A stretch of 64,000 nt of DNA from positions 1 to 64,000 of the forward strand of contig NZ_ML133542.1 of assembly GCF_003985145.1 (NCBI RefSeq). The letters run 5' to 3'. Positions 27,014 to 35,734 of the stretch are shown here, piece after piece. Each line of letters starts with the position of its first letter. Position 1 is the stretch's first letter. Position numbers and translations under genes: made by a program. The stretch is from Rhizobium anhuiense (GTDB lineage: Bacteria; Pseudomonadota; Alphaproteobacteria; Rhizobiales; Rhizobiaceae). Below the pieces are notes generated by a model. It searched no databases, had not been told where the DNA came from, and saw only the letters and a list, made by a program, of their open reading frames with translations.

Positions 27014-27940
27014 GTGAACCTTCGAAAATGGGAATATTTTCTGAAGGCCGCCGAGTTCGGCAATCTGTCGCGCGTGGCCGAAAAGCTCGACATCTCGCAG
27101 CCGGCGCTCAGCCGGCAGATCACAGCCTTGGAACAGGAGATCGGCGCGCCACTGTTTCATCGCACGGGTCGAGGCTTGACACTGACGCCGGCCGGCGAAG
27201 TGTTCCGGACGCGCGCGGAAGCGGTTCTGGAAGAGATCGCCAGGATTCCGGAGGAAGTCATGCACGCCGCCAACACGCCATCAGGCCGGCTTGCCTTCGG
27301 CGCGCCGCCCTTCATGGGACGCGTATTGACCGGCGAACTTGTGGCAAGCTTCGTGGAGACCTACCCGCATGTGCGCCTTCGCGTCCGCGGTGCACATTCG
27401 GTCCAGCTTCGCGAGGCGATCTTTTTCCGGGACATCGACATCGGCATTCTGGCTGCACCGTTGACGGAGCCCGATCTGCACACCGTGCCATTGCTTCAGG
27501 AGCAGCTTTACCTGGTCGGGCCTGTCGACAGCGGTCTGTCGCCCGATCGGCCGGTCAGCCTCGATGCGGTGGCGGACCGACCGCTGATCCTGACGCCGCG
27601 TCCCGACGGCCTGAGAACACTGGTCGAAGCAGAATTCGCCCGTATCGGCCGCCGGGCAAAAGTTGCCGTAGAAACCGAATATGCGCCTATGGACGACCTC
27701 ATTCGGCGCAAGGTCGGCTTTGCCATCATGCCCTATTGCGGGATGGTCAACTCACCGCTGACCCAGTTCGCCTGGTCGCCGATCGACAACCTCAACGTCA
27801 CTTGGCTGATCGCCTCGCTTCAAAATACGGAGCGCACGCTTGCAGCGATACGCTTCACTGAAATGCTGCACAAATCAACCGAGGAAAACGTCAGGACGGG
27901 CAAGTGGCAGGCACGTTATCTTGGCAAGCAAGGGGCGTGA
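27014..27940 (+). CDS. LysR-family regulator of the adjacent importer/ThDP operon
   Basis: 308 residues from a GTG with GGAGGCGAG upstream. The helix-turn-helix reads NLSRVAEKLDISQPALSRQI (residues 17-36); the effector domain starts near 90 (GRLAFGAPPFMG). The sequence resembles the Nac/Cbl-like nitrogen and sulfur assimilation branch. It is divergent from the binding-protein gene with 131 bp between starts, the usual arrangement for a LysR activator and its target. Confidence 0.92.
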   Translation: MNLRKWEYFLKAAEFGNLSRVAEKLDISQPALSRQITALEQEIGAPLFHRTGRGLTLTPAGEVFRTRAEAVLEEIARIPEEVMHAANTPSGRLAFGAPPFMGRVLTGELVASFVETYPHVRLRVRGAHSVQLREAIFFRDIDIGILAAPLTEPDLHTVPLLQEQLYLVGPVDSGLSPDRPVSLDAVADRPLILTPRPDGLRTLVEAEFARIGRRAKVAVETEYAPMDDLIRRKVGFAIMPYCGMVNSPLTQFAWSPIDNLNVTWLIASLQNTERTLAAIRFTEMLHKSTEENVRTGKWQARYLGKQGA

Positions 27941-28063
27941 GGATGGATCAGACAAATCCTGAACTCAAGCAGTTCCGCGCGGTGAAACAGCGTCGAGGAA
28001 ACGGCCGGGAACGACCCTGCCGTTGTCTTCATGGTTGATATATTCGATGCCAGTTTGCCGGAG

Positions 28064-30310
28064 TCAGAACTCTTGCCAATCTTCATTTGAGGATTCGAGT
28101 GCTAGATTGCCACGGCTCGTTTGAGGCAAGGGGCGTCGAACGCTTCTGAGTTCTGTGGCAGCTCTTTGTATGCGAATGTCCTTCCGCCCGGTCTCGAAGC
28201 GGAAATGCTTCAACAGCGTCGCCAAACTCCGGCTCTCCTGTGCAAGACTCGCACCGGCTGCACTCATCTCCGCGACCATGCTGGCATTTTGCTGCGTTGT
28301 CTGATCCATGTGATTGACGGCTGTATTGATCTCGTGAAGTCCGGAGGACTGCTCTTGGGACGCCATCGCTATCGCGTCCATGTGAACGTTGACATCAAGC
28401 ACGAGTTCCTCGATCGTCCTCAGCCCCGAACCGGTTTCACTGACAAGTTTTACCCCCTCCCCGACAGCCGAAGCCGAAGTGTCGATGAGCTTCTTGATTT
28501 CCTTCGCCGCGTTGGCAGAGCGTTGAGCGAGTTCACGGACTTCCTGGGCGACGACCGCAAAACCCTTCCCGGCTTCGCCCGCTCGCGCCGCCTCGACACC
28601 TGCATTGAGCGCCAAGAGGTTGGTTTGGAAGGCAATCTCGTCGATGACCCCGATGATCTGGCTGATCTGTTGGGAAGAGCCCTGGATACGGTTCATGGCG
28701 CCGATCGCGTCACGCACCACACGACCGGATATCTCGGCATGATCTCGCATGCGTTGAACGGCGCCACGGGCTTCCGAAGTCCTTTTGGTGGTGGACATCA
28801 CATTGGCGGTGATTTCCTCCAACGCTGCCGCAGTCTCTTCAAGCGAGGCGGCCTGCTGCTCCGTGCGTTTCGAGAGATCTTCGGAGGCGGCGGACACGTC
28901 GGCGCTGCCGCTGGTCACGCTTTCAACAGAGCGCCCGACCGTCTGGAGCGCGTCCCGCAGTTGCCGTATAGAGGCGTTGAAATCCTCGCGCAGGCTTTCG
29001 AATTGCGGAGCGAACGGCTCCTCTAGCTCACAGACCAGGTCGCCATGCGCCAATCGCTTCAAACCTGTCGCGAGCGCCGTGGTCGCCCGCGTAAGCCGGT
29101 CTTCCGCCTCGCGCTCGGCGCTTTCCTGGATGTCGAGTTTTTCTTTTTCCGAGCGATCCCGCTCGGATTCTGCCGACGCTTCGAGGTTCTTCTTCTGAAT
29201 CGCTGCCTCACGGAAGAATTCCAGGCTTCGCGCCATCTCACCGATTTCATCGCGTCGGCTCGTCAACGGCACTTCCGTTGCGGTATCGCCCTCCGCCAGT
29301 CCCGTCATGCGTCCGGTCAGCGACCGAATGTAGCGGGAAATCCTGCGAATGACTGTTACGCAGAGCAAAAGGACAATCGTCATGATCGCGAGTGTCAAGC
29401 CGGAATAGCCCAGGAAGGATTTCCGAAGTTCGGAGTAGCGTTTGGCGGCCGTCTGGTCGAGCCGTGCGCTGGCGCGTGTGACAAGCTGGCCCAGCAGTTC
29501 GGCTCTCCGCCCAGTTGCGGCATTCCAGCGATCAGCTGTATCGGCGGGAAAGGAGACGTTTGGCAGGTTCGCGTAAACCCGATCGCGCACGCTCGCTATG
29601 AACCTGCCCTCGGCGCCAGCCTCGAAATCGTCGTAGGGTTTTACCAGGTCCGCTGGCAGAAACTCATGCATCGGCGCGAAATAAAGCTGTCGCAGGCTCT
29701 TGGAATACAGAAGCGACGAAAAGAGATCGACCGCCATTGTCGAATTCTTGATATAAGCCCTGCCCGGCCTGATTTCCATGAACCCCGCCTCCCTGAATTG
29801 CATTAGGGCGTGGAAGCCGTTGATGAAACGCGCCAGTTCGAGATCGTCGATCGTCGCGCCGGTGCGGCGGATCAGATCCAGACCGGCCGCCGCAGCGGGA
29901 CGCAGGGCAACACCTCCTTCAGTCTCGCCGGCGGTTCCGGCATCGACACGGCTGCGGAAATTCGCAAGATTGTCGCGCTTCTCGCCAATGATCTGTACGG
30001 CATGCTCGATCGCGGGATCGGCAAGACCGGACGCTTTCCAGGCGTCGTAGGCAGACTGAACTTCCGCAAGAGCAGCATCCGATGCGGCCCGGCGCGCCTG
30101 ACGGTCGTCAGCAGAAGAAAACGCTTCTGCCGGGATGACCTGTGCCAGAACGCCGCCAGCCCTTCCAAGGCGTTGCGTGACGTCCGCCTGCTCGAAAGAA
30201 GAATACCCATGGTAGTATTCCAATGCGGTCGACGCACCCATAAGCGCGAAGGCCAGCAGTGGAAATATAGTCAATAACATAAGTAGCAACGTTAGCGGCA
30301 ATCTCGACAT
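28064..30310 (-). CDS. Methyl-accepting chemotaxis protein with CheR/CheB tether
   Basis: 748 residues. Membrane helix 1 at about 7-29, a roughly 270-residue periplasmic sensor that looks like a nitrate/nitrite-sensing (NIT) domain, membrane helix 2 around 300-320, HAMP, then the signalling hairpin with tip EIAFQTNLLALNAGVEAAR. The last five residues are DWQEF, matching the xWxxF pentapeptide that docks the methyltransferase CheR and methylesterase CheB. It reports a periplasmic ligand to CheA/CheW, which are not encoded here. The NIT assignment is tentative. Confidence 0.9.
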   Translation of the reverse strand: MSRLPLTLLLMLLTIFPLLAFALMGASTALEYYHGYSSFEQADVTQRLGRAGGVLAQVIPAEAFSSADDRQARRAASDAALAEVQSAYDAWKASGLADPAIEHAVQIIGEKRDNLANFRSRVDAGTAGETEGGVALRPAAAAGLDLIRRTGATIDDLELARFINGFHALMQFREAGFMEIRPGRAYIKNSTMAVDLFSSLLYSKSLRQLYFAPMHEFLPADLVKPYDDFEAGAEGRFIASVRDRVYANLPNVSFPADTADRWNAATGRRAELLGQLVTRASARLDQTAAKRYSELRKSFLGYSGLTLAIMTIVLLLCVTVIRRISRYIRSLTGRMTGLAEGDTATEVPLTSRRDEIGEMARSLEFFREAAIQKKNLEASAESERDRSEKEKLDIQESAEREAEDRLTRATTALATGLKRLAHGDLVCELEEPFAPQFESLREDFNASIRQLRDALQTVGRSVESVTSGSADVSAASEDLSKRTEQQAASLEETAAALEEITANVMSTTKRTSEARGAVQRMRDHAEISGRVVRDAIGAMNRIQGSSQQISQIIGVIDEIAFQTNLLALNAGVEAARAGEAGKGFAVVAQEVRELAQRSANAAKEIKKLIDTSASAVGEGVKLVSETGSGLRTIEELVLDVNVHMDAIAMASQEQSSGLHEINTAVNHMDQTTQQNASMVAEMSAAGASLAQESRSLATLLKHFRFETGRKDIRIQRAATELRSVRRPLPQTSRGNLALESSNEDWQEF

Positions 30311-30552
30311 TCCAACCTCATCAGCTCAAATACGCTGCTTGCCGACACAAGATGGATTTCACCGCAGCGAAATTGGTCTGCGAATATCGGCAAAGCATGC
30401 ACTTCCGAGCGATAAGTGAATGGCGCGCGCTTACCAGAAACTTAAACCGCGAGAGGCCGTACGATTCCGTCTCGGATATCGGACCTTTCCCGCGATATGT
30501 GGCTCACGCCGGCATCCTCGATACCCCCGGCGCTGACGAGGGACGCGGCTAT

Positions 30553-31563
30553 TCAGTCGGCCGAACTCGACCCCGAGCTCCGCAATGTTTCTGACGGAAG
30601 CACGCCGTAGCGCTTTCTGTAGTCGGCGGAAAATCGACCGCGGTGGACGAAACCCCACTTGAGCGCGACTTGCTTCACCGACAGGTCCGATCCACCTGTC
30701 ATCAATTCGCGATGAGCCGCCTCCAGCCGCAGGCGCTGGAGAAAGGCAAAGGGAGTCGTATCACGAAAGTCGCGAAATCCCTGCTGCAACGTCCGCGGGC
30801 TGACGCCGCTTGCGGCTGCGATGTCGTTCACGGTTATCGGCTCCGAGATATGCGCGCGCATATAGTCGATCGCCCGCTTGACGCTCCTCGGCAGGGGCGG
30901 CTCGGCAGTGCGGTACAGCAGGTCGCTCGAATAGCGATGCCGAGCGGCTTCCATCAAGAGTTCGATCGTTGTCTCGGTGAGGTTGCTCAGCGCTATCGGC
31001 GATTGAACCAGGCTTCCATCTGCCAAACCGGTGTACATAAGGGCCGACAGCCGCACCAACAGGGATCCTGAGGCCGTCGACAAGTCGATGTCCGGCGCGA
31101 AATCGAGATGGCCGCGTATTGACATGTTGAGGCGCAGCGCCAGGCGCCGTATCAGTTCGTCGCGAGGGATCCTGAGGCCGAGGTGTCTTCTTGATCCGAT
31201 GAAACGCGTCGCGCTTGCGGCCAAACTGTTCACGAAGACGCCACGAGTTCCCTCCGATAACATCTCTTGACCGTTCATGGTAACGACGGAGCGTCCGGAG
31301 AGAGGAAGGATAATCACATCGGTCTCCGTCGGACTCCGATGCCGGACCGTCAGATCACCTTCATAAACGCCGGCGATGAGAGAGATTGGTCCGGCCGTGA
31401 TGGAATGGATATTGTAAGAGACGGCTTCTCTGCTCTCCAGAACGGCTTCGGTTCGCAGGCAGAGGCTGGAAAGAGCGGCCGCAAGCTCATCAACGTTAGA
31501 GCCTTTGAGCGACAATTGACGGATTGGGATCGTTGCATGCCGGCGGTTCAATTTCAGCCCCAC
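30553..31563 (-). CDS. AraC-family transcriptional regulator
   Basis: 336 residues. The N-terminal 220 residues resemble the AraC-binding-like (cupin-type) regulatory domain. The C-terminal 100 residues carry two helix-turn-helix motifs: VNDIAAASGVSPRTLQQGF and KQVALKWGFVHRGRFSADYR, ending YRKRYGVLPSETLR. No target is obvious: it is flanked by a chemoreceptor gene and a small secreted protein gene, both on the same strand. Confidence 0.9.
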   Translation of the reverse strand: MGLKLNRRHATIPIRQLSLKGSNVDELAAALSSLCLRTEAVLESREAVSYNIHSITAGPISLIAGVYEGDLTVRHRSPTETDVIILPLSGRSVVTMNGQEMLSEGTRGVFVNSLAASATRFIGSRRHLGLRIPRDELIRRLALRLNMSIRGHLDFAPDIDLSTASGSLLVRLSALMYTGLADGSLVQSPIALSNLTETTIELLMEAARHRYSSDLLYRTAEPPLPRSVKRAIDYMRAHISEPITVNDIAAASGVSPRTLQQGFRDFRDTTPFAFLQRLRLEAAHRELMTGGSDLSVKQVALKWGFVHRGRFSADYRKRYGVLPSETLRSSGSSSAD

Positions 31564-31753
31564 ATTTCGAGAAACGGAACGTCTTAATCCGAGCGGCGCC
31601 CTTCATACAGCCCCCATCAGCGTGATGTACACGCGAGATAGCGCATACGATGGCCCAACGATACGACCCGCGTCGGCGACCAAAACATCCATCCGCCGGC
31701 AATATCGATGTGTGGGCTCACCCAACAGCATGAGCCCACACGGGTGCAGCCGC

Positions 31754-32116
31754 TCAGCGGATAACGAGGTCGTAACGCGTCATCGTCATCGTTGAGGCGT
31801 CGATCATGCTCATGAACTCTGATGCTGCCGGTGCATCGGCAAAACTGTCCATCGAAGCCTGCGCGGCGGCAGCCGATTTCCAATGCACGATAACAAGCCA
31901 TTGGCGGCCGTTTATGGCAGTCTCACGCGAAACGAAACCGGGCTGCTTGCTGACGTGCTGATCTTCGAGGGCCTTGTCGACCTTCGCGAAGGCTTCGGCT
32001 GATACGCCATCCTTCAAGTTCATCGTCACGATTTCGACGACATGCTTCTCTTGGCCCATCGCTGTACCGGACATGGAAACGAGAAACGCCAGAATGACTG
32101 ACAGGACGAATTTCAT
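31754..32116 (-). CDS. Small secreted protein with dimeric alpha/beta-barrel (ABM-like) fold
   Basis: 120 residues. A signal peptide (residues 1-21, ending AMG-QE) precedes a single ferredoxin-like domain: VVEIVTMNLKDGVSAEAFAK, then GFVSRETAINGRQWLVIVHW. These features suit the antibiotic-biosynthesis-monooxygenase/EthD-like superfamily, whose members include heme and quinone-related enzymes and many proteins of unknown role. It lies 12 bp after the tandem NTF2 gene and is probably co-transcribed. Catalytic function cannot be assigned. Confidence 0.6.
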   Translation of the reverse strand: MKFVLSVILAFLVSMSGTAMGQEKHVVEIVTMNLKDGVSAEAFAKVDKALEDQHVSKQPGFVSRETAINGRQWLVIVHWKSAAAAQASMDSFADAPAASEFMSMIDASTMTMTRYDLVIR

Positions 32117-32128
32117 TTCGCGCCTTCC

Positions 32129-32905
32129 TCAGAACTTTCCGTTGTCGTGGGCCATTTGAGCCGGGATGGTGGAAATCGTATCCCAATGCTCGACAATCTT
32201 GCCGCTCTCCACGCGGAAGAGGTCGAAGAAGGCAGTTGGTGTTTCGCCGAACTTCCCTTCCGAGGCCGTGAAGACGAAGTTGCCCTCGGCAACGATCAAA
32301 TGTGTCTTGGTGTAGGCCATCGGCTGGCCGGCTTCGGCCATCGCCTTCAGCGCGGCGCCCAGGCCGTCCAATCCGTTGCCCACCATCGGGTTGTGCTGGA
32401 TATAGGTTTCCGTCGAAATATAGTCGGTGATCTTCTGCGGTGCCGTGCCGAGCAATACGTCATGCACGAAGTTCTCGACCAGCGTACGGTTTTCGGCGGT
32501 TTTGGCGAGATCCTTGATTTCGGTCGCGCCGTCCGTCATCGAATTGCCACTGGCTGTTTTCGACGCGGGGACGGCAGCCTGTAGATTGTCCCAATGTTCG
32601 GCAACCTTGCCGTCTTCGACACGGAACACGTCGAATGCGACCATCGTCTGGCCGCCAAAGGCCTGGGCATTTTCATAGGTCGAATGCAGGACCACCAGAT
32701 CCCCCTCTGCCAGGACGCGATGAGTTGTCGCCGTCAGGCCGCTTTGCTTGAGCGCAGGCAGAAAGCCGAGGATAGGAGCGGCGCCCGTGGGTACGGCGGG
32801 ATTGTGCTGAATGTAGTTTTCCTTCAGGAGCTGGCTTGCCGCTTCCGGATCAAAATTGGTGAACAGCGCGACGACAGCGCTCAGCACGATTTCCTTTGGG
32901 CTCAT
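32129..32905 (-). CDS. Tandem NTF2/SnoaL-like protein
   Basis: 258 residues from the ATG at 32905 (AAGGG upstream); a longer frame has no ribosome site. Two SnoaL-like domains are fused: YIQHNPAV (31-38) and FDVFRVEDGKVAEHWDNL (91-108) in the first are repeated as YIQHNPMV (168-175) and FDLFRVESGKIVEHWDTI (227-244) in the second. No signal peptide. The family includes polyketide cyclases and many unassigned proteins. It faces a LysR gene and leads the small secreted protein gene. Confidence 0.85.
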   Translation of the reverse strand: MSPKEIVLSAVVALFTNFDPEAASQLLKENYIQHNPAVPTGAAPILGFLPALKQSGLTATTHRVLAEGDLVVLHSTYENAQAFGGQTMVAFDVFRVEDGKVAEHWDNLQAAVPASKTASGNSMTDGATEIKDLAKTAENRTLVENFVHDVLLGTAPQKITDYISTETYIQHNPMVGNGLDGLGAALKAMAEAGQPMAYTKTHLIVAEGNFVFTASEGKFGETPTAFFDLFRVESGKIVEHWDTISTIPAQMAHDNGKF

Positions 32906-33138
32906 TTTTAAAATCCCTTTTACCTGGTTTGCATGAGGCAGCGCGGAACTGCGCTGCAGAACTTGTGAATTTCGCGCCCGACGACCGGTCGGGACCGGGT
33001 TGACGGTATCTTCGTCGAACGCGATACGGCACGCCGATTGCTCACCGCCGGAACGCCGCGTGCGATCGAGAGCGGCAGTTCGGAAGCAACCATCTATGTT
33101 TCCTGGATCTGCCGGGTTCCGATTTAGCACTGGCAATT

Positions 33139-33183
33139 AATCGCCAAAATGGCGATTATAGCGTCTCAGTTTCGCCAAAATGG
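33139..33183. promoter_or_regulatory. Candidate LysR operator: inverted repeat plus direct copy
   Basis: AATCGCCA (33139-33146), AAA, TGGCGATT (33150-33157) form a perfect 8-bp inverted repeat. The 12-bp core TCGCCAAAATGG at 33141-33152 recurs exactly at 33172-33183, 31 bp (three helical turns) downstream. Two sites on one DNA face between the LysR gene (start 33195) and the tandem-NTF2 gene (start 32905) fit the two-site binding of LysR tetramers. Function is inferred. Confidence 0.55.
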
Positions 33184-33194
33184 AGACAATCGGT

Positions 33195-34076
33195 ATGGAT
33201 AAGATTGACGGCATGCGAACCTTTGTCGCCGCGGTCGAGGCGGGATCGTTTGCCGCCGCAAGCGAGCGGCTGGGCATTTCCGGTAAGCTCGTCAGCAAAT
33301 ACATCGCAACACTTGAAGCTGACTTGAGAATGAATCTGCTTCATCGCACCACTCGATCCATGTCGTTGACGCATGACGGTCGGATCTATCTCGAGGGATG
33401 CCGACGTGTTCTGAACGAACTCGATCTGCTGGACATGTCCCTCGAGGCATCAAGTGGCTTGAAAGGCACGCTGCGTGTGGCAGCACCTCTGACCTTTGGC
33501 GAAACGGTCGTCGCAACCGCAATTCTCGAGTTCATGGATCTCCATCCGGAGGTTACGGTTGAGCTGGAATTGTCCGATGAATACGTCGATCTCGCTGAAG
33601 ACGGTTTCGATCTGGCCGTGCGCATCGGCACTTTGAAGGACTCGAGCCTCGTGGCACGAAAGCTCGGAGAGGCAAGGCTTCTGGTCGTCGCCGCCCCATC
33701 CTACATCGAACGCCATGGCGCACCGGCCCATCCGGACGAATTGTCCAGCCACATTTGCATTCGCGACGCCAACAATCCTGACCCGAACCGTTGGCCCTTC
33801 CTGATTGAAGGGAAGCAGATCCAAGTGTCGGTCACCGGCCCCTTCCTCTCCAATAGCCCCCCCGCCTGCCTGATACCTGCGCGCGCGGGAAAAGGTATCT
33901 TCATCTGCCCAGACGTTTTTCTGGCTGACGACCTTGCCCAAGGCCGGCTCGTTCAGCTGCTGGCCGGTTTTCCATCGAGAATGATCGCGATCCAGACAGT
34001 CCAGTTGCCATCGGCCTTCCGCAAACCCAAGGTCGCAGCATTCATCAACGTTTTAAGAAAGCACATGAAGACATGA
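33195..34076 (+). CDS. LysR-family transcriptional regulator
   Basis: 293 residues from the ATG at 33195, with GGAG 9 nt before it; the ATG at 33180 lies inside the putative operator repeat and is less likely. The HTH reads SFAAASERLGISGKLVSKYI; the effector domain begins at about residue 88 (GTLRVAAPLTFGETV). It belongs to the CrgA-like branch. It is divergent from the tandem-NTF2/small-secreted-protein pair, its probable target. Confidence 0.92.
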   Translation: MDKIDGMRTFVAAVEAGSFAAASERLGISGKLVSKYIATLEADLRMNLLHRTTRSMSLTHDGRIYLEGCRRVLNELDLLDMSLEASSGLKGTLRVAAPLTFGETVVATAILEFMDLHPEVTVELELSDEYVDLAEDGFDLAVRIGTLKDSSLVARKLGEARLLVVAAPSYIERHGAPAHPDELSSHICIRDANNPDPNRWPFLIEGKQIQVSVTGPFLSNSPPACLIPARAGKGIFICPDVFLADDLAQGRLVQLLAGFPSRMIAIQTVQLPSAFRKPKVAAFINVLRKHMKT

Positions 34077-34202
34077 ATTCGGCAGCCTCATGAAAAGTTG
34101 CCGATGGAAATGCGTGGCGTTGGGCGGCGCTGTAGGGCCTCCATTGCGGACGTGCTATTCGACGGAATTCTGAACACACCCACGCCGAAGGTCTGGTGAC
34201 AA

Positions 34203-35165
34203 ATGGACTTGGATCCCCGACTGCTTCGCTACCTTCTCGCCATCGACCGCGCCGGCTCCTTCCTCAAGGCGGCGGAAGCGCTTCATATTTCCCAGCCGGC
34301 ACTTTCTGTCAGCGTCGCGCGTCTGGAGGACGTAACGCAGATGCAGCTTGTCGACCGCGGTCGACATGGTGCGATCATGACGGAGGCTGGCAAGATACTG
34401 GTGCGCCATGCCGAAAGCATTGAAGCCATTCTGGAGATAGCCGGACGGGAATTGGAAGCGCGTGGCCGCGGTGTTGAAGGCCCGCTCCACATCGGCGGAA
34501 CGCCGCTCGCGACCGGCAGTTTCGTGCCGCTGGTCGTCGGCCGCATTCTCGAGGAAAATGGCAATGCTGCCATCGAGGTAGTTGAGGGCACGGACGAGCA
34601 GTTGATGGAGCGGCTCCTGACCCACAAGCTCGATCTCGTCATTTCCAATGTCGGACAGAGACCGGCACCGGAGAGAGTGGAAGTCATTCCGCTCTTCACG
34701 GCCCGATCGGTGATCGTGGTTCGGGCGGGGCATCCATTGGAGGGGCGGCAAGACGTCTCTCTCGCGGAACTCGCCTGCTCGACATGGGTGATGCCCCCGC
34801 GCGGCGGCGCTTTCCGCAAACAGATTGAAGCCCTGTTCACGACAAATGGCGTCCCCTTCCCGGTACACCTTGTCGAGGCAGCTCCCTTCAGCGTGCTGAA
34901 GGCAATCGTGGAACGCTCGGATGGCGTTAGCATACTGTCCGATGAGTTCCTGCGCGAGGAGATCCGCCGGGGCGTGCTGACAGCGATTCCGCTGCAGGAA
35001 CACATCGCCTCACGCCAGTTCGCTCTGCAGAAAATTGCAGGCCGGCAACTCAATTCGCTCGGTCAGCGCTTTGTCGACATCGCCATGGAACTGGCATCGG
35101 CATCGCAGACGGAAGCGGAACATTCGGTGCGCAGCGGCCAGAGCAATTCCAGGAAAAGTGTGTGA
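34203..35165 (+). CDS. LysR-family regulator with a repeat-derived C-terminus
   Basis: 320 residues. HTH: SFLKAAEALHISQPALSVSV (18-37); effector domain from about 92 (GPLHIGGTPLATGSFVPL). The reading frame enters the interspersed repeat at 35140: the last residues, QSNSRKSV, and the TGA are encoded by the repeat, so the native C-terminus was probably replaced or extended. No divergent partner is evident; the preceding gene is another LysR regulator on the same strand. Confidence 0.9.
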   Translation: MDLDPRLLRYLLAIDRAGSFLKAAEALHISQPALSVSVARLEDVTQMQLVDRGRHGAIMTEAGKILVRHAESIEAILEIAGRELEARGRGVEGPLHIGGTPLATGSFVPLVVGRILEENGNAAIEVVEGTDEQLMERLLTHKLDLVISNVGQRPAPERVEVIPLFTARSVIVVRAGHPLEGRQDVSLAELACSTWVMPPRGGAFRKQIEALFTTNGVPFPVHLVEAAPFSVLKAIVERSDGVSILSDEFLREEIRRGVLTAIPLQEHIASRQFALQKIAGRQLNSLGQRFVDIAMELASASQTEAEHSVRSGQSNSRKSV

Positions 35166-35243
35166 AACGGTTTTCCGTCCGGGATTGCGTATAAACAAAA
35201 GGATAGAGCGGTGCTGCGCTTCCGTGAAAAGCTGAACCGCTCT
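35140..35243 (+). repeat. Copy B of the TAGAGC...GCTCTA interspersed repeat
   Basis: A 104-bp block starting AGAGCAATTCCAGGAAAAGTG and ending in a hairpin with 9-bp arms TAGAGCGGT (35204-35212) and ACCGCTCTA (35236-35244). It matches copy C almost base for base. It lies between two convergent genes and supplies the last codons and stop of the LysR gene and the terminal TAG of the gene on the minus strand. Confidence 0.88.
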
Positions 35244-35655
35244 AGACCGATCGTAGCGCGCTCATGCGGCTTCGGATGCCAGGTGTTCTCGCGTCCGTGA
35301 GATGACCGGCAAATCCGGCAAGCATGACCCCGAGTGGAAGGCGCCGAACCAGTCTGGCTGCAATGAAGGTTGCGCAGATAGCCGCGGCGAGCTTCAGCCA
35401 GGGATAGTCGCCGAGCTGGACATGGGCGCTTGCATCGACCGATGTGGCCTTGGCTTTCAGCGCCGCCTCGGCGTCCTCGCGCAGCGCGCCGATATGGGCC
35501 TTCAGCAGCCTTAGCTCCTGCTGCAGGGCGTTGAGATCCTGGTCGGCTTTTTCACGCGCAGTCTCCACGGCGGCATCGGCAAAGGGCGGCTCACCTTCTG
35601 CGATCAGTTCGTCGGGGTCTGGAAGGCGGCCGTCGCGATTGATGGATGATTGCAT
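35242..35655 (-). CDS. Hypothetical protein with coiled coil and one membrane segment
   Basis: 137 residues from the ATG at 35655 (GAGG 8 nt upstream; the ATG at 35661 is an alternative). An acidic N-terminus is followed by a heptad-like helix (DQDLNALQQELRLLKAHIGA) and a hydrophobic segment near 90-115 (LAAAICATFIAARLV). It resembles the coiled-coil-plus-anchor build of DUF883/DUF3618 proteins, without clear homology. It follows the stress gene with a 79-bp gap. Its TAG stop is completed by the repeat. Confidence 0.6.
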   Translation of the reverse strand: MQSSINRDGRLPDPDELIAEGEPPFADAAVETAREKADQDLNALQQELRLLKAHIGALREDAEAALKAKATSVDASAHVQLGDYPWLKLAAAICATFIAARLVRRLPLGVMLAGFAGHLTDARTPGIRSRMSALRSV

Positions 35656-35734
35656 GGACATATCCTCGAATAAACAAGCGGGATGAGATCAAGGCCCGGC
35701 ATCGCCGCCGGGCCGTGATCCACGTCAGGCGCTA

